Origin: Paracoccaceae bacterium
GTDB taxonomy: Bacteria; Pseudomonadota; Alphaproteobacteria; Rhodobacterales; Rhodobacteraceae
Assembly (NCBI GenBank): GCA_007692585.1
Contig: REBU01000063.1
Span: 1 to 64,000, forward strand
Reading direction: 5' to 3'
Length of the DNA: 64,000 nucleotides
Shown piece by piece: positions 45,098 through 55,138 of this stretch. The notes beneath the pieces were generated by a model, which did not search any database, had not been told where the DNA came from, and saw only the letters and a program-made list of their open reading frames with translations. The position numbers were made by a program, and so were the translations under genes. The first letter of the stretch is position 1; every line of letters begins with the position of its first letter.

Positions 45098-45832
45098 TCA
45101 GTCCTGACGCTGGGCTGTGCGTGAGCGCAGTGCCACATAGGCCAGCACGCCCAGATAAATCAGATCCGCCATGACCAGCGTCGCCCATGTCCGCATCACC
45201 AGCAGGCCCGCGAAAGCACTCATCCCGACCAGCACCCAGACCGCATTTTCGCGCGCGATCCGGATGCCTTTCAGCGACGGCGTGGGCAGGCGCGAGACCA
45301 TCAACAGCCCCACCCCTGCCAGATAGAGCGCCACCACTATCGGTGCGCGTGCCGGATCAACCAGCCCTGACAGCCCCAGAAACACGGGCAAAAGCCCCAG
45401 CATCGCCCCCGCAGGCGCCGGAACCCCCACGAAATGGCGCGCGGGCGCATCATCGGGTGCCGCGCGCGAGATATTGAACCGCGCCAGCCGCAGACAACCG
45501 CAAACCGCGAAGATCAGCACGAAAATCCAGCCCAACCCCGCCATCGGCCCTGACAGCGCATAGCCAAAGACCAGAAAGCCCGGCGCGACCCCGAAGCTGA
45601 CGAAATCCGCGAAACTGTCCAGCTCTGCGCCGAAAGAGCTCGCCGCATTCAGCTTGCGCGCCAGCATCCCGTCGAACCCGTCCATGATGGCCGCGAAAAT
45701 GATCAGCGCGGCGGCCAGCTCGAACCGTTCGTCGAAGGTGAAGCGAATCGCACTCAGACCCGCACACATGCCCAGAATCGTCACCAGATTGGGGACAAGC
45801 TGCAGCAGCGGCAGGCGGTCGCGCGGAGCCAT
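45098..45832 (-). CDS. pssA: CDP-diacylglycerol-serine O-phosphatidyltransferase
   Basis: This membrane enzyme makes phosphatidylserine from CDP-diacylglycerol and serine. The 244-residue product carries the CDP-alcohol phosphotransferase signature from about residue 51 to 73 (DGFDGMLARKL, then FGAELDSFADF), with the conserved Asp residues. About seven hydrophobic segments follow. The ATG at 45832 lies one base after the psd stop; a longer frame would need a TTG start. It forms a two-gene phosphatidylethanolamine operon with psd. Confidence 0.94.
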   Translation of the reverse strand: MAPRDRLPLLQLVPNLVTILGMCAGLSAIRFTFDERFELAAALIIFAAIMDGFDGMLARKLNAASSFGAELDSFADFVSFGVAPGFLVFGYALSGPMAGLGWIFVLIFAVCGCLRLARFNISRAAPDDAPARHFVGVPAPAGAMLGLLPVFLGLSGLVDPARAPIVVALYLAGVGLLMVSRLPTPSLKGIRIARENAVWVLVGMSAFAGLLVMRTWATLVMADLIYLGVLAYVALRSRTAQRQD

Positions 45833-45833
45833 C

Positions 45834-46532
45834 TCAGCGGGGTTCCGCAATCCGGCGCGGCTCGGCGCTGGTCAGATCCGCGATCACGGTTTCGGCGGAA
45901 ATCATCGTCTGGCCCAGCGCGACCAGCGGCGCGACGCCTTCGGGCAGATAGACATCGACGCGGCTGCCGAAGCGGATCATCCCGAACCGCGCCCCGGTTT
46001 GCAGATCCGAGCCTTCCTCGACCTCGCACAGGATCCGCCGCGCCACCAGCCCGGCGATCTGCACAACCGCGATCTTGCGCCCGTCGGCCATCTCGATCGC
46101 CATCGAATTGCGTTCATTATCCACACTCGCCTTGTCGAGCGAGGCATTCAGGAACTTCCCCGGCCGGTAAGCGATCTTCGCGATGCGCCCACCAATCGGC
46201 ATGCGGTTCACATGGCAGTTGAACACATTCATGAAGACCGAAACCCGCGTCAAGGGCGCGTCGCCCATCTCCAGCTCGGCAGGCGGCACGGCGGGCTCGA
46301 TCAGCGAGATTACCCCATCGGCAGGGCTGACCATCAGGCCCTCGCGGATCGGCGTCTGCCGCTCCGGGTCGCGGAAGAAGTAGTAACACCAGACCGTCAG
46401 GCCCACCCCAATCCAACCCAAAGGCTCCGCGATCAGGAACAAGAGCACCGTCACACCTGCGAAAATGCTGATGAACTTGTAGCCTTCCTTGTGAATCGGC
46501 TTCACCACGGTCGAAAGCATGTCCTGTGCCAT
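45834..46532 (-). CDS. psd: Phosphatidylserine decarboxylase proenzyme
   Basis: This enzyme decarboxylates phosphatidylserine to phosphatidylethanolamine. The 232-residue length fits the short proenzyme class. Two hydrophobic segments lie near residues 20-55. The self-cleaving Gly-Ser that forms the pyruvoyl group is in [13 protein letters not shown] (about residues 185-197). [11 protein letters not shown] is a further family signature. It lies directly before pssA on the minus strand. Confidence 0.95.
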   Translation of the reverse strand: MAQDMLSTVVKPIHKEGYKFISIFAGVTVLLFLIAEPLGWIGVGLTVWCYYFFRDPERQTPIREGLMVSPADGVISLIEPAVPPAELEMGDAPLTRVSVFMNVFNCHVNRMPIGGRIAKIAYRPGKFLNASLDKASVDNERNSMAIEMADGRKIAVVQIAGLVARRILCEVEEGSDLQTGARFGMIRFGSRVDVYLPEGVAPLVALGQTMISAETVIADLTSAEPRRIAEPR

Positions 46533-46550
46533 TCATGGCCTCCTTGAACC

Positions 46551-47675
46551 CTAAAGCGGGGCAATATCACCCTGCGCCCGCTGCGCATGAAACTCCGCCA
46601 CGAAAGCGCTCAGCGTGCCTGCGGCAATCGCGTCGCGCAGCCCCTGCATCAGCCGCTGGTAATACCGCAAGTTGTGCCAGGTCAAAAGCATCGAGCCGAT
46701 GATCTCGTCGGATTTGATCACATGATGCAGATAGGCGCGGCTGTAGCCCGTGCAGGCGGGGCAATCGCACGCCTCTTCCAGCGGGCGCGGATCATCGCGG
46801 TGGCGGGCGTTGCGCAGGTTCACTGACCCGCGCGCGGTCCAGCCCTGCCCGGTCCGCCCGGAGCGCGAGGGCAGCACGCAGTCGAACATATCGACACCGC
46901 GTTCCACCGCACCGACAATATCATCGGGCTTGCCCACCCCCATCAGATAGCGCGGCTTGTCCTCGGGCAGTTGGCCGGGCGCATAGTCGAGCACGCCAAA
47001 CATCGCCTCCTGCCCCTCGCCCACGGCCAGACCGCCAATCGCGTAGCCATCAAATCCGATGGCGCGCAGCGCCTCGGCGCTCTCGGCGCGCAGATCCGGC
47101 TCCAGCCCGCCCTGCTGGATGCCGAACAGCGCATGTCCGGGCCGGTCGCCAAAGGCATCGCGCGAGCGCTGCGCCCAGCGCATCGATAGCTGCATCGAGG
47201 CCGCAATCGCCGCGCGATCCGCAGGCAGTGCCGGACATTCGTCGAAACACATCACGATATCCGAGCCCAAAAGCCGCTGGATTTCCATCGACCGCTCTGG
47301 CGTCAGCAGATGCTTGGAGCCGTCAATGTGGCTCGCAAAGCGCACCCCTTCCTCGGTCAGCTTGCGCAAAGACGCCAGCGACATGACCTGAAACCCGCCT
47401 GAATCCGTCAGGATCGGCCGGTCCCAGTTCATGAAGCGGTGCAGGCCCCCCAGCGCCGCGATCCGCTCGGCGGTGGGGCGCAGCATCAGATGATAGGTAT
47501 TGCCCAGCAGGATATCCGCGCCTGTCTCGCGCACGGAGCCGGGCAGCATCGCCTTCACTGTCGCCGCCGTGCCCACAGGCATGAAAGCGGGCGTGCGGAT
47601 CTCGCCCCTCGGTGTGGCGATCACGCCCGTGCGCGCGCGCCCGTCGCGGGCCGATATGTCAAAGCGAAATCTCAT
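46551..47675 (-). CDS. tgt: Queuine tRNA-ribosyltransferase
   Basis: This enzyme swaps guanine 34 for a queuine precursor in tRNAs with GUN anticodons, including the tRNA-Asp found nearby. The 374-residue product has the substrate Asp in [13 protein letters not shown] (about 88-100), the catalytic Asp in [13 protein letters not shown], and the zinc site [16 protein letters not shown] near residues 305-320. The start at 47675 (MRFRFDISA) begins the homology. It lies 18 nt upstream of psd on the same strand. Confidence 0.95.
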   Translation of the reverse strand: MRFRFDISARDGRARTGVIATPRGEIRTPAFMPVGTAATVKAMLPGSVRETGADILLGNTYHLMLRPTAERIAALGGLHRFMNWDRPILTDSGGFQVMSLASLRKLTEEGVRFASHIDGSKHLLTPERSMEIQRLLGSDIVMCFDECPALPADRAAIAASMQLSMRWAQRSRDAFGDRPGHALFGIQQGGLEPDLRAESAEALRAIGFDGYAIGGLAVGEGQEAMFGVLDYAPGQLPEDKPRYLMGVGKPDDIVGAVERGVDMFDCVLPSRSGRTGQGWTARGSVNLRNARHRDDPRPLEEACDCPACTGYSRAYLHHVIKSDEIIGSMLLTWHNLRYYQRLMQGLRDAIAAGTLSAFVAEFHAQRAQGDIAPL

Positions 47676-47757
47676 CCGCGCCCCTTGCCCGATCTCGGGG
47701 CCAAAGCCAAGCCCCTGCCAATTTCTTGCCGAAAATCCGCACTCGTCCGCAGCCCGC

Positions 47758-48360
47758 TCAGCGTGACCTGCGCAGATAAACATAATACGCCCCTGCCCCG
47801 CCATGGCGCAGATGCGCCTCGCGGATCTCCAGCACCACAGGCCCCAGCGGCGCCATGCGCAGCCATTGCGGCACGTCATGTTTCAACGCGCCCTGCCTGC
47901 GCGGGATCGGGCCGTCATCCGCGACCGTCTTGCCCTTGCCGGTGATCACCAAAACCAGCCGCAACCCCGCCGCATGGGCGCGCAGGATGAACCCGTTCAG
48001 CGCCCCATGCGCCTGCGCAAGCGTCATGCCATGCAGATCGATCCGCGCCTCCGGGTCCAGCCGTCCGCGGCTCATCTTCTGGAACTGCCGCTTGTCCATC
48101 TTCACCGGCACCGCGGCCAGCCGCTCTGACAGCGGATGCGCCAGATCATGCCCCGGCGGTGGCCCCTTGGGGTTGGGCCGAAGCCGCGCGCTGTGCAGAT
48201 CGGGCTTCGGCGTCACTGGCGCGGGGGGCGTGGGTTCGGGCACTGTCGGCGTCGCCGCAGGAGCAAAGCGCGGCATGACATGCAAAGGCCGCGTGGTCTG
48301 CACCACACGGCCCCAGATCTCGCGATCCTCAGAACTGAGATCCCGGCGCTTTCGCGTCAT
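47758..48360 (-). CDS. Smr domain protein
   Basis: This 200-residue protein has a Pro-rich, low-complexity N-terminal half and a C-terminal Smr (MutS2-type) domain at about 105-198. The domain motifs are [22 protein letters not shown] and [16 protein letters not shown], the expected DLHG, TGxG and GGxGxxxV-type elements. Smr domains are endonuclease or nucleic-acid-binding modules; the role of this one is unknown. It overlaps the Tim44-like gene by 4 nt, so they are co-translated. Confidence 0.88.
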   Translation of the reverse strand: MTRKRRDLSSEDREIWGRVVQTTRPLHVMPRFAPAATPTVPEPTPPAPVTPKPDLHSARLRPNPKGPPPGHDLAHPLSERLAAVPVKMDKRQFQKMSRGRLDPEARIDLHGMTLAQAHGALNGFILRAHAAGLRLVLVITGKGKTVADDGPIPRRQGALKHDVPQWLRMAPLGPVVLEIREAHLRHGGAGAYYVYLRRSR

Positions 48361-49025
48361 TCTCCCGTGGCCACCAGCTTCCAGTTGGGGCTGTCCGAGG
48401 ACATGTCACGCGCGAAGGTCCAGACATCCTTCTGACGCTTGATCTCGTTGGGATCGCCCTCGATCACCTCACCCGTCTCGGCATTGCGCACCACCGAGGT
48501 CAGCTCGCCGAGGAACTTGATCGTGATCTCGCCCTCTTTCGTGTCCTCATCAAACTGCGCCTCGATCAGATCCAGCTCGCGCAGCCCCACGAAAGTCGCG
48601 TCCACCCGCAGCCCTTCGCGCTCGCGCAGCTGCACGACTTCGTCAAAGCTGTTGAACACATCGCGCGACAGAAACGGCAGGATCGAATCCAGATCCGAGG
48701 ACTCAAACGCCATCAGGATCATCTCATAAGCCCCGCGCGCGCCCTGCAGGAACTCGCCCACGCTGAAATCAGGATCAATCGCCTTCATGCGCGCCAGAGC
48801 CTTGGCCATATCCGAGCCTTCCGGGACGTGATCCGTGATATCCGTATCAGGCCCACCCTCGATCACCTCGAAGCGGCGCTTCACGGGCGCATCGGGGCTG
48901 GTCCCTGCGCGCGGCAGGGGATTTTGCTCGAAACCATCGCGCGATCCCAGCACCGCACGCAGGCGCAGGATCAAAAAGACGGCTATACCCGCAAGAATAA
49001 GAAGCTGGATCACGGCTGGTTCCAT
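48357..49025 (-). CDS. Tim44-like domain protein
   Basis: This 222-residue protein has one N-terminal membrane helix (VIQLLILAGIAVFLILRL, about 5-22), then a linker and a Tim44/TimA-like domain (about 80-220, with DFSVGEFLQGARGAYEMILMA). Homologues are inner-membrane proteins of alphaproteobacteria related to mitochondrial Tim44. Its location beside fxsA and secB fits a membrane or export role. GAGGAAAC precedes the ATG at 49025. Confidence 0.88.
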   Translation of the reverse strand: MEPAVIQLLILAGIAVFLILRLRAVLGSRDGFEQNPLPRAGTSPDAPVKRRFEVIEGGPDTDITDHVPEGSDMAKALARMKAIDPDFSVGEFLQGARGAYEMILMAFESSDLDSILPFLSRDVFNSFDEVVQLREREGLRVDATFVGLRELDLIEAQFDEDTKEGEITIKFLGELTSVVRNAETGEVIEGDPNEIKRQKDVWTFARDMSSDSPNWKLVATGE

Positions 49026-49131
49026 TGTTTCCTCGGCCCGGAATTGGTAAGTCGGCACTCGTGCCTATGTAAGGTGCGATCTGTGGCAAGTCCACCTTAC
49101 CCTGTCAGAACAACCAAAAGAAGGCGAGTAT

Positions 49132-49596
49132 ATGCGAATTCTTCTCGGGATTCTTCTGGTTCCGCTGATCGAAATCGTGCTTTTTGTGCAGATCGGTGGT
49201 CAGATTGGCGTGATCGGCACCCTCGCCTGGGTGTTTCTCACAGGCGCGCTGGGCCTGGTGCTGATGCGGCTGGAGCCGCATCGCAACGCCCATGACCTGC
49301 GCGCAGCCCTTGCCGCCGACCAAAGTCCCGCCAGCCCCATGGCCCATTCCGCCCTGCGCATGATGGCCGCCGTCCTGCTGGTCGTGCCGGGTTTTTTCAC
49401 AGACGCATTGGGCGCCCTCGCCCTCATCCCGGCGCTGCGCCACGCGATCCTGACCCGCATCTTCTCGGCGCTCAAGGCAAGCCACGCGCGCAGCGAGACC
49501 GTGATCATCGAAGGCGAATACGAACGCGCCCCCGAGCCCGGCCCCGGGCAGGCACCCCAACAGCCCCGGCTGAACAGCGAGGAAAAGCGGGATTGA
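49132..49596 (+). CDS. fxsA: FxsA family membrane protein
   Basis: This 154-residue inner-membrane protein starts with MRILLGILLVPLIEIVLFVQIG, typical of FxsA. Three or four hydrophobic segments end near residue 105, with the conserved LLVVPGFFTDALGAL near 83-97, and a polar Pro-rich tail follows. FxsA of E. coli overcomes phage T7 exclusion by F; the general role is unclear. AAGGCGAG precedes the ATG. It is divergent from the Tim44-like gene and 66 nt upstream of secB. Confidence 0.9.
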   Translation: MRILLGILLVPLIEIVLFVQIGGQIGVIGTLAWVFLTGALGLVLMRLEPHRNAHDLRAALAADQSPASPMAHSALRMMAAVLLVVPGFFTDALGALALIPALRHAILTRIFSALKASHARSETVIIEGEYERAPEPGPGQAPQQPRLNSEEKRD

Positions 49597-49662
49597 GCCA
49601 CTGGCCCCGCGCTGATACAAGCCCCGCCAACCGATAATGACCCAACCGTCAGGAGCTTCACC

Positions 49663-50187
49663 ATGACCGAGACCGAAACCCAGGGCAACGGTGCCCAGCC
49701 CGCCGCCGCACAGCCGCCCAAAGTGAATATGCGCATCCTTGCGCAATACATGCGCGATCTGTCCTTTGAAAACGTGGCCGCCCAGAAAAAACTGCAAGGC
49801 GCGAATGTGCAGCCTGATATTCAGGTGCAGGTCAGCCTCGACGCCAATAAGCGCGAAGTTGAAAATCAGTATGATGTCGCAACCAAGTTCAAGATCACGT
49901 CGAAAAACAAGACCGACGATCAGGTGCTGTTCATCATCGAGCTGGATTATGTCGGCCTGTTCCTGATCGAAGGCGTCCCGCAGGAACAGCTGCACCCCTT
50001 CCTGCTGATCGAATGCCCGCGCATGATCTTCCCCTTCGCGCGCCGCATCATTTCCGACGTGACCCGCGATGGTGGCTTCCCCCCGCTGAACCTCGACACT
50101 GTGGATTTTCTGGCGCTCTACAAGCAGGAATTGCAGCGCCAGGCCGCATTGAAAGCCCAGAGCACCGACGCGCCCATCGCCAACTGA
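49663..50187 (+). CDS. secB: Protein-export chaperone SecB
   Basis: This cytoplasmic chaperone holds preproteins unfolded and hands them to SecA. The 174-residue length is normal for alphaproteobacteria. RILAQYMRDLSFENVAAQ opens the fold, YVGLFLIEGVP lies near 102-112, and the conserved CPRMIFPFARRIISDVTRDG near 126-145 is followed by FPPLNLDTVDF. AGGAG lies before the ATG. A strong terminator follows the gene. Confidence 0.96.
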   Translation: MTETETQGNGAQPAAAQPPKVNMRILAQYMRDLSFENVAAQKKLQGANVQPDIQVQVSLDANKREVENQYDVATKFKITSKNKTDDQVLFIIELDYVGLFLIEGVPQEQLHPFLLIECPRMIFPFARRIISDVTRDGGFPPLNLDTVDFLALYKQELQRQAALKAQSTDAPIAN

Positions 50188-50192
50188 TCCCG

Positions 50193-50217
50193 AAAAGCCC
50201 CCGCCACGGGGGCTTTT
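50193..50217. terminator. Bidirectional terminator between secB and dnaQ
   Basis: A 10-bp perfect stem AAAAGCCCCC / GGGGGCTTTT has a GCCAC loop and T-rich ends on both strands. It sits between the convergent secB and dnaQ genes and ends next to the dnaQ stop. Confidence 0.9.
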
Positions 50218-50910
50218 TCATCCCGCGCGATACTTCGCCCAGACAGCATTTTCGCCCAGCGAGGCCACAAAGGCGGAATGCGCTTCTGCTTCGGCCTCTG
50301 TCAGGCGCGATGGCAGGGGCGCGGGCCTGCGCGGCAGCGGCTTGCGGCCGGCCCCGCTCTCGGCATGTGAGGCCGCGCTCGACAGCGCAAAATCGGGTTG
50401 CTGCCCGCCCAGCAATTCCAGATAGACCTCGGCCAGGATCTCGCTGTCCAGAAGGGCGCCGTGCTTCTCGCGCGCGGAATTGTCGATCCCGAAGCGCCGG
50501 CACAGCGCATCAAGCGAGGCCGGCGCGCCGGGAAACTTCTTGCGCGCCAGCATCAGCGTGTCAAACGCCTGCTCTGGCGGCAGCAACCGCCGCCCGGCCC
50601 AATCCAGCTCGGCATTCAGGAATTTCATATCGAAACTGGCATTATGGATCACCAGCCGCGCATCGCCGACGAATTCCAGAAACGCATCGACAATCGCGCC
50701 GAATTTCGGCTGATCGCGCAGGAAATCATCGCCCAGACCATGCACCTCGAACGCCTCTTTCGGCATCGGACGCTCCGGGTTGATATACTGGTGAAAAGTC
50801 CGGCCCGTCGGCATCAGATTGACCAGCTCCACCGCGCCGATCTCGACGATCCGATGGCCCTCGCTCGGTTCAAACCCGGTGGTTTCTGTGTCGAGCACCA
50901 ATTCGCGCAT
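50218..50910 (-). CDS. dnaQ: DNA polymerase III epsilon subunit (proofreading exonuclease)
   Basis: This is the 3'-5' exonuclease of the replicative polymerase, 230 residues. The three exonuclease motifs are clear: VLDTETTGFEP (DxE, about 5-15), VIHNASFDMKFLN (about 86-98) and KHGALLDSEILAEVYLEL with the His and Asp of motif III (about 147-164). It is followed on the leading side by coaE, with 4 nt between them. A dnaQ-coaE-aroE-maf run next to the origin is normal for this order. Confidence 0.95.
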   Translation of the reverse strand: MRELVLDTETTGFEPSEGHRIVEIGAVELVNLMPTGRTFHQYINPERPMPKEAFEVHGLGDDFLRDQPKFGAIVDAFLEFVGDARLVIHNASFDMKFLNAELDWAGRRLLPPEQAFDTLMLARKKFPGAPASLDALCRRFGIDNSAREKHGALLDSEILAEVYLELLGGQQPDFALSSAASHAESGAGRKPLPRRPAPLPSRLTEAEAEAHSAFVASLGENAVWAKYRAG

Positions 50911-50914
50911 CTGC

Positions 50915-51490
50915 TTACCCCTGCAATCGTTCCACCAGATCTTGCACAGCCGCCCGCGCGCTGTCCATATCTGTTGTCTCGATCACGAAATCCGCGCGGG
51001 CGCGTTTCTGCGCATCAGGCATCTGCCGCGCAAGGATCGCGTCCAGCTGCGCGGCATCCATCCCCGGTCGCGCCAAGACCCGCGCGCGCTGAACCGCTTC
51101 AGGCGCGCTGACGACCAGCACGCCATCCACATCCGCACCCACCTCGAACAGAAGCGGAATATCCAGCACCACCAGCGGCCCCGTCACGCCCGCCACAAAT
51201 TCCGCGCGATCCGCCGCCACCAGCGGATGCACCACGGCTTCGAGCGCAGGCAACGCGCCCTTGTCCCGCGCGATCCAGTCTTTCAGCGCCCCACGATCAA
51301 TGCCGCCATCAACCACCGCTTGCGGACAAAGCGCGCCAACCGGCCCGACAGCCGCACCCCCCGGCGCGTAAAGGCGATGCACCGCCGCATCGGCATCCCA
51401 GACCGGCACGCCCAGCGCTCGGAAAAACCCCGCGGTCGTGCTCTTGCCCATCCCGATGGAGCCTGTCAGCCCCAGCCGATAGGGCCTCAT
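50915..51490 (-). CDS. coaE: Dephospho-CoA kinase
   Basis: This enzyme catalyses the last step of coenzyme A synthesis. The 191-residue product starts with the P-loop [18 protein letters not shown] (about 6-23). [14 protein letters not shown] near 29-42 and [11 protein letters not shown] near 107-117 are family signatures, and the lid region [16 protein letters not shown] follows. It overlaps aroE by 4 nt. Confidence 0.95.
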   Translation of the reverse strand: MRPYRLGLTGSIGMGKSTTAGFFRALGVPVWDADAAVHRLYAPGGAAVGPVGALCPQAVVDGGIDRGALKDWIARDKGALPALEAVVHPLVAADRAEFVAGVTGPLVVLDIPLLFEVGADVDGVLVVSAPEAVQRARVLARPGMDAAQLDAILARQMPDAQKRARADFVIETTDMDSARAAVQDLVERLQG

Positions 51491-52308
51491 GCGCCCAGCA
51501 CCGCGCGGCGCAATGCGTCGGTCACTTGCGGCTTGCCTCCGAACCAGCGCGCGAAACCCGGCGCGGCCTGATGCAAGAGCATGCCCAGCCCATCAACAAC
51601 CCTGAGCCCGCGCGCCCGCGCATCGCGGAGCAAGGGCGTCTCCAAAGGCGTGTAAACAATATCCGTCACCAGCGCCCTTTCAGGCAATCCCGCCAGCGGC
51701 ATCTCAAGCGCGCCCTGCCCGGCCATGCCCAGCGATGTCGTGTTGACCAAAAGCCCCAGATCGCCCAGCGCCTGCGACCGCGCGTCCCAATCCACAACTG
51801 TCAGCCCGAATTCCGCCGCCAGCGCGTCAGCGCGCGCCCGCGTGCGATTGGTGATGCGGATCTCCGGCGCGCCCGCATCCTGCAAGGCCACGATGATCGC
51901 CCGCGCCGCGCCCCCGGCCCCAAGGATCAACGCCGCGCCCTGATCTGCGCGCCAATCCGGTGCGTTCTGGCGCAGATTGGCCATGAAGCCGTAACCATCC
52001 GTATTATCTGCAACACTCCGCCCGCCTTCGAAACTGAGCGTATTCGCGGCCCCGATGCGCGCGGCGATATCGCTCACCTCATCCGCCAGCGCGAGCGCTG
52101 CTTCCTTATGCGGGATCGTCACATTCGCGCCGACAAATCCCATCGCAGGCATGGCCCGCAGCACCTGTGCCAGATCGCCCGGTTCCACATGCAGCGGCAC
52201 ATAATGGCCCGCAATTCCGTAGTCGCGCAGCCATGTTCCATGCAGCACAGGCGAGCGGCTATGCCCCACCGGGCAACCGATGACCCCGGCCAAAGGTATC
52301 TTGCTCAT
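51487..52308 (-). CDS. aroE: Shikimate dehydrogenase
   Basis: This NADPH-dependent enzyme reduces 3-dehydroshikimate to shikimate in aromatic amino-acid synthesis. The 273-residue product has the substrate-site segments [14 protein letters not shown] (about 11-24) and [10 protein letters not shown] (catalytic Lys near 67), and NTDGYGFM near 104. The NADP Rossmann motif is [14 protein letters not shown], with the NRTRARA discriminator after it. It overlaps maf and coaE by 4 nt each. Confidence 0.95.
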   Translation of the reverse strand: MSKIPLAGVIGCPVGHSRSPVLHGTWLRDYGIAGHYVPLHVEPGDLAQVLRAMPAMGFVGANVTIPHKEAALALADEVSDIAARIGAANTLSFEGGRSVADNTDGYGFMANLRQNAPDWRADQGAALILGAGGAARAIIVALQDAGAPEIRITNRTRARADALAAEFGLTVVDWDARSQALGDLGLLVNTTSLGMAGQGALEMPLAGLPERALVTDIVYTPLETPLLRDARARGLRVVDGLGMLLHQAAPGFARWFGGKPQVTDALRRAVLGA

Positions 52309-52898
52309 CCCTCAATCTCCCCCCGCAGGGCCAGATAATTCAACAATTCCAACAGCGGCAAGCCCAGAATCGTGAAGTAATCGCCCTGTATCTGCGCGAA
52401 TAGCCGCACGCCTTCGGCTTCCAGCATATAGCCGCCGACCGAGGCGCTGATCGCAGGCCAGTTGCGCGCCAGATAGCTGTCCAGATACGCATCCGAGAAA
52501 TTGCGCATCGTCAGCCGCGCGACACCCACATGCCGCCAGACAGGTGCGCCCTCATGATAGAGCACCGCCGCTGATAACAGCTGATGCGTCGCGCCCCGCA
52601 GCGCCAGAAGCTGCGCACGCGCCGCTTCCAGCGTGGCGGGCTTTTCATGGATCACCCCTTTATGCGCAAGCACCTGATCACAGCCCAGAACCAGCTGGCC
52701 CGGATGCCGCGCCCCAACCTTCAGCGCTTTGCTTTCCGCCAGCGCATCCGCAATGTCGCGCGGGCTTGCCCCTTCGACCAGCAGCGCCGCACGGATTGCC
52801 GCTTCATCGACGCGCGCGGGCTGAATTTCGACCACAAGACCCGCGTTCTGCAGCATGTCGCGCCGACTGGCAGAGCTGGAAGCGAGGATAAGCGTCAT
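52305..52898 (-). CDS. Maf family nucleotide pyrophosphatase (YceF-like)
   Basis: This house-cleaning NTP pyrophosphatase has 197 residues. The phosphate-binding [10 protein letters not shown] (about 8-17) and the acidic motif VLGCDQVL (about 70-77) are visible; GCDQ instead of ADT points to the YceF (7-methyl-GTP) subgroup. [14 protein letters not shown] and [13 protein letters not shown] close the fold. The ATG at 52898 begins the homology; the longer frame runs into the origin region. It is the leading gene of maf-aroE-coaE-dnaQ, directly beside the putative origin. Confidence 0.9.
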   Translation of the reverse strand: MTLILASSSASRRDMLQNAGLVVEIQPARVDEAAIRAALLVEGASPRDIADALAESKALKVGARHPGQLVLGCDQVLAHKGVIHEKPATLEAARAQLLALRGATHQLLSAAVLYHEGAPVWRHVGVARLTMRNFSDAYLDSYLARNWPAISASVGGYMLEAEGVRLFAQIQGDYFTILGLPLLELLNYLALRGEIEG

Positions 52899-53278
52899 GT
52901 GAGTAACCCTGTGCAAAACTGGCCGGACAGATCGAGGACGGGGCAGGGGATAAGCCACGGTTTGCGCCGTGCTGCCATGTTGTCCCCGCTCGCGCAAGCG
53001 TCGCGCCATACTTTCCCACATGGGACAACTCGCAGAACGCAGATGTGCAAAACTTGTAGCTGAATTTTAACTTAAGGAAATATTCATAGTTTGTTCCTTA
53101 CTAACTCATTGTTTATATTTAAAAATCTTTCTATACGAAAAGCTCATTCGAATTTCTGGCCTGTGGATAAACCTGTGCACAGAAAAATTATCCCCATATC
53201 CACAGCCCCTACTAACAACAACATTCCTTCTTTTATCTTCTTAATTTAAAGAAGAAGGGCACGGGAAAAGAGGCAAAG
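52899..53278. other. Putative chromosomal replication origin (oriC)
   Basis: This 380-bp gap between divergent maf and hemJ is sharply AT-rich from about 53060 to 53260. It holds a perfect DnaA box TGTGGATAA (53162-53170) and near-boxes at 53188-53196, 53196-53204 and 52945-52953. A repeated TGTGCAAAACT occurs at 52910 and 53044. The AT-rich stretch near 53060-53140 could be the unwinding element. CTTCTT-AATTTA-AAGAAG at 53237-53254 is an inverted repeat. Neighbouring rho, mnmG, parAB and two parS sites fit the origin region of alphaproteobacteria. Origin activity is inferred. Confidence 0.75.
53162..53204. promoter_or_regulatory. DnaA-box cluster
   Basis: TGTGGATAA at 53162-53170 is the exact reverse complement of TTATCCACA. 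TTATCCCCA (53188-53196) and ATATCCACA (53196-53204) each match the consensus at 8 of 9 positions. The three lie within 43 bp, inside the AT-rich gap. Confidence 0.8.
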
Positions 53279-53716
53279 ATGCTGGGTGAGTTCTATCTCT
53301 GGATCAAGGCGCTGCACATCATGGCCGTCATCAGCTGGATGGCAGGGTTGTTCTACCTGCCACGCTTGTTCGTCTACCATGTCGAACGCTCTGAAGGCGC
53401 ACAGATGCATGATGTCTTTGCCACAATGGAGCTGAAACTCCTGAAGGTGATCATGAACCCCGCCATGATCGTCGCCTGGGGCACAGGGCTTGCCATGGTC
53501 GCGATCCCCGGTGTCGTGACCTGGGCGGCCATCTGGCCCTGGACCAAATTCGCAGGGCTGATCGGCATGACCTGGTTCCATATCTGGTGCGCCCGCCGCC
53601 GTCGTATCTTTGCCGCAGGAGATAACACCCTATCAGGCCGCGATTACCGGATGATGAACGAAGTCCCGACCGTTATGATGGTGCTCATCGTCCTGTCAGT
53701 GATCGTGAAATTCTAG
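53279..53716 (+). CDS. hemJ: Protoporphyrinogen IX oxidase HemJ
   Basis: This 145-residue inner-membrane protein oxidises protoporphyrinogen IX in heme synthesis. Four hydrophobic segments are visible. The conserved His lies in YLWIKALHIMAVISWMAGLF (about 5-24), and YLPRLFVYHVE, LKVIMNPAMIVAW and a Trp-rich WAAIWPWTKF segment follow, all typical of HemJ. AGAGG lies before the ATG. It is the first gene to the right of the putative origin. Confidence 0.9.
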   Translation: MLGEFYLWIKALHIMAVISWMAGLFYLPRLFVYHVERSEGAQMHDVFATMELKLLKVIMNPAMIVAWGTGLAMVAIPGVVTWAAIWPWTKFAGLIGMTWFHIWCARRRRIFAAGDNTLSGRDYRMMNEVPTVMMVLIVLSVIVKF

Positions 53717-53835
53717 CCCGGATTGACTCGCGCGGGTGTTGCGCCTATACGGGCGGCAGCGGTGCCGTCCGGCAGTCCGCGTCTCATTTCATATGACCAT
53801 CCTTGCCCCGGCCCTGCTGGCCAGAGAGATCCATC

Positions 53836-55137
53836 ATGTCCGACCTGCTGCTTGATGACCGCCCCGAGGTCACGGAAACCCTCAACCTCGCAGAATTGAA
53901 GGTCAAGAGCCCGGCCGAATTGCTCGCCATGGCCGAAGAGCTGGAAATCGAGAACGCGCCGTCGATGCGCAAGGGCGAGATGATGTTCTCGATCCTGAAG
54001 GAACGCGCCGAAGATGGCTGGATCATCTCGGGCGAAGGCGTGCTGGAAGTGTTGCAGGACGGCTTCGGCTTCCTGCGCGCCCCGGAAGCGAATTACCTGC
54101 CCGGCCCGGACGATATCTACGTCTCGCCTGACATGATCCGGCACTATTCCCTGCGCACAGGCGACACGATCGAAGGTGTGATGCAGGCCCCGGCCGAAAA
54201 CGAGCGCTATTTCGCGATCACCAAAGTCACACAGATCAATTTCGACAGCCCCGAACGCGCCCGCCACAAGGTCCATTTCGACAACTTGACGCCGCTCTAC
54301 CCGGATGAACGTCTGTGGATGGAAACCAGCGACCCAGCGACCAAGGACCGTTCGGCCCGGATCATCGATATTGTCTCGCCCTTGGGCAAGGGCCAGCGCG
54401 CGTTGATCGTGGCCCCGCCGCGCACGGGTAAGACCGTGCTCTTGCAAAACATCGCCCATAGCATTGAGAAGAACCATCCCGAGTGTTACCTCATCGTGCT
54501 CCTGATCGACGAGCGCCCGGAAGAAGTCACCGACATGCAGCGCTCGGTCAAGGGCGAGGTTATCGCCTCGACCTTCGACGAACCTGCCACCCGTCATGTG
54601 GCCGTCGCTGAAATGGTCATCGAAAAAGCCAAGCGGCTGGTCGAACACAAGCGCGATGTCGTGATCCTGCTCGATTCGATCACGCGCCTAGGCCGCGCCT
54701 TCAACACGGTCGTGCCTAGCTCGGGCAAGGTGCTGACCGGCGGTGTGGATGCCAACGCGCTGCAACGCCCCAAGCGCTTCTTTGGCGCGGCGCGCAACAT
54801 CGAAGAAGGTGGGTCGCTGACCATCATCGCGACAGCGCTGATCGACACAGGCTCGCGTATGGACGAGGTGATCTTCGAGGAATTCAAAGGGACCGGCAAC
54901 TCGGAAATCGTGCTCGACCGCAAGATCTCTGACAAGCGCGTTTTCCCGGCCATCGACATCCTGAAATCCGGCACAAGGAAAGAGGATCTGCTGATCGAGA
55001 AAACCGATCTGCAAAAAACCTTCGTGCTGCGCCGCATCCTGAACCCGATGGGGACGACAGACGCGATCGAATTCCTGATCTCCAAGCTGAAACAGACCAA
55101 GACCAACAGCGATTTCTTCGATTCCATGAATTCCTGA
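53836..55137 (+). CDS. rho: Transcription termination factor Rho
   Basis: This hexameric RNA helicase ends transcription at Rho-dependent sites. The 433-residue product has the N-terminal RNA-binding cold-shock-like domain (about 55-130, with [22 protein letters not shown]) and the ATPase domain. Walker A is [12 protein letters not shown] (about 193-204), Walker B is [11 protein letters not shown], and the Q-loop/R-loop segment [20 protein letters not shown] is present. The start at 53836 matches the homologous MSDLLLDD. It is followed 1 nt later by mnmE. Confidence 0.97.
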   Translation: MSDLLLDDRPEVTETLNLAELKVKSPAELLAMAEELEIENAPSMRKGEMMFSILKERAEDGWIISGEGVLEVLQDGFGFLRAPEANYLPGPDDIYVSPDMIRHYSLRTGDTIEGVMQAPAENERYFAITKVTQINFDSPERARHKVHFDNLTPLYPDERLWMETSDPATKDRSARIIDIVSPLGKGQRALIVAPPRTGKTVLLQNIAHSIEKNHPECYLIVLLIDERPEEVTDMQRSVKGEVIASTFDEPATRHVAVAEMVIEKAKRLVEHKRDVVILLDSITRLGRAFNTVVPSSGKVLTGGVDANALQRPKRFFGAARNIEEGGSLTIIATALIDTGSRMDEVIFEEFKGTGNSEIVLDRKISDKRVFPAIDILKSGTRKEDLLIEKTDLQKTFVLRRILNPMGTTDAIEFLISKLKQTKTNSDFFDSMNS

Positions 55138-55138
55138 C

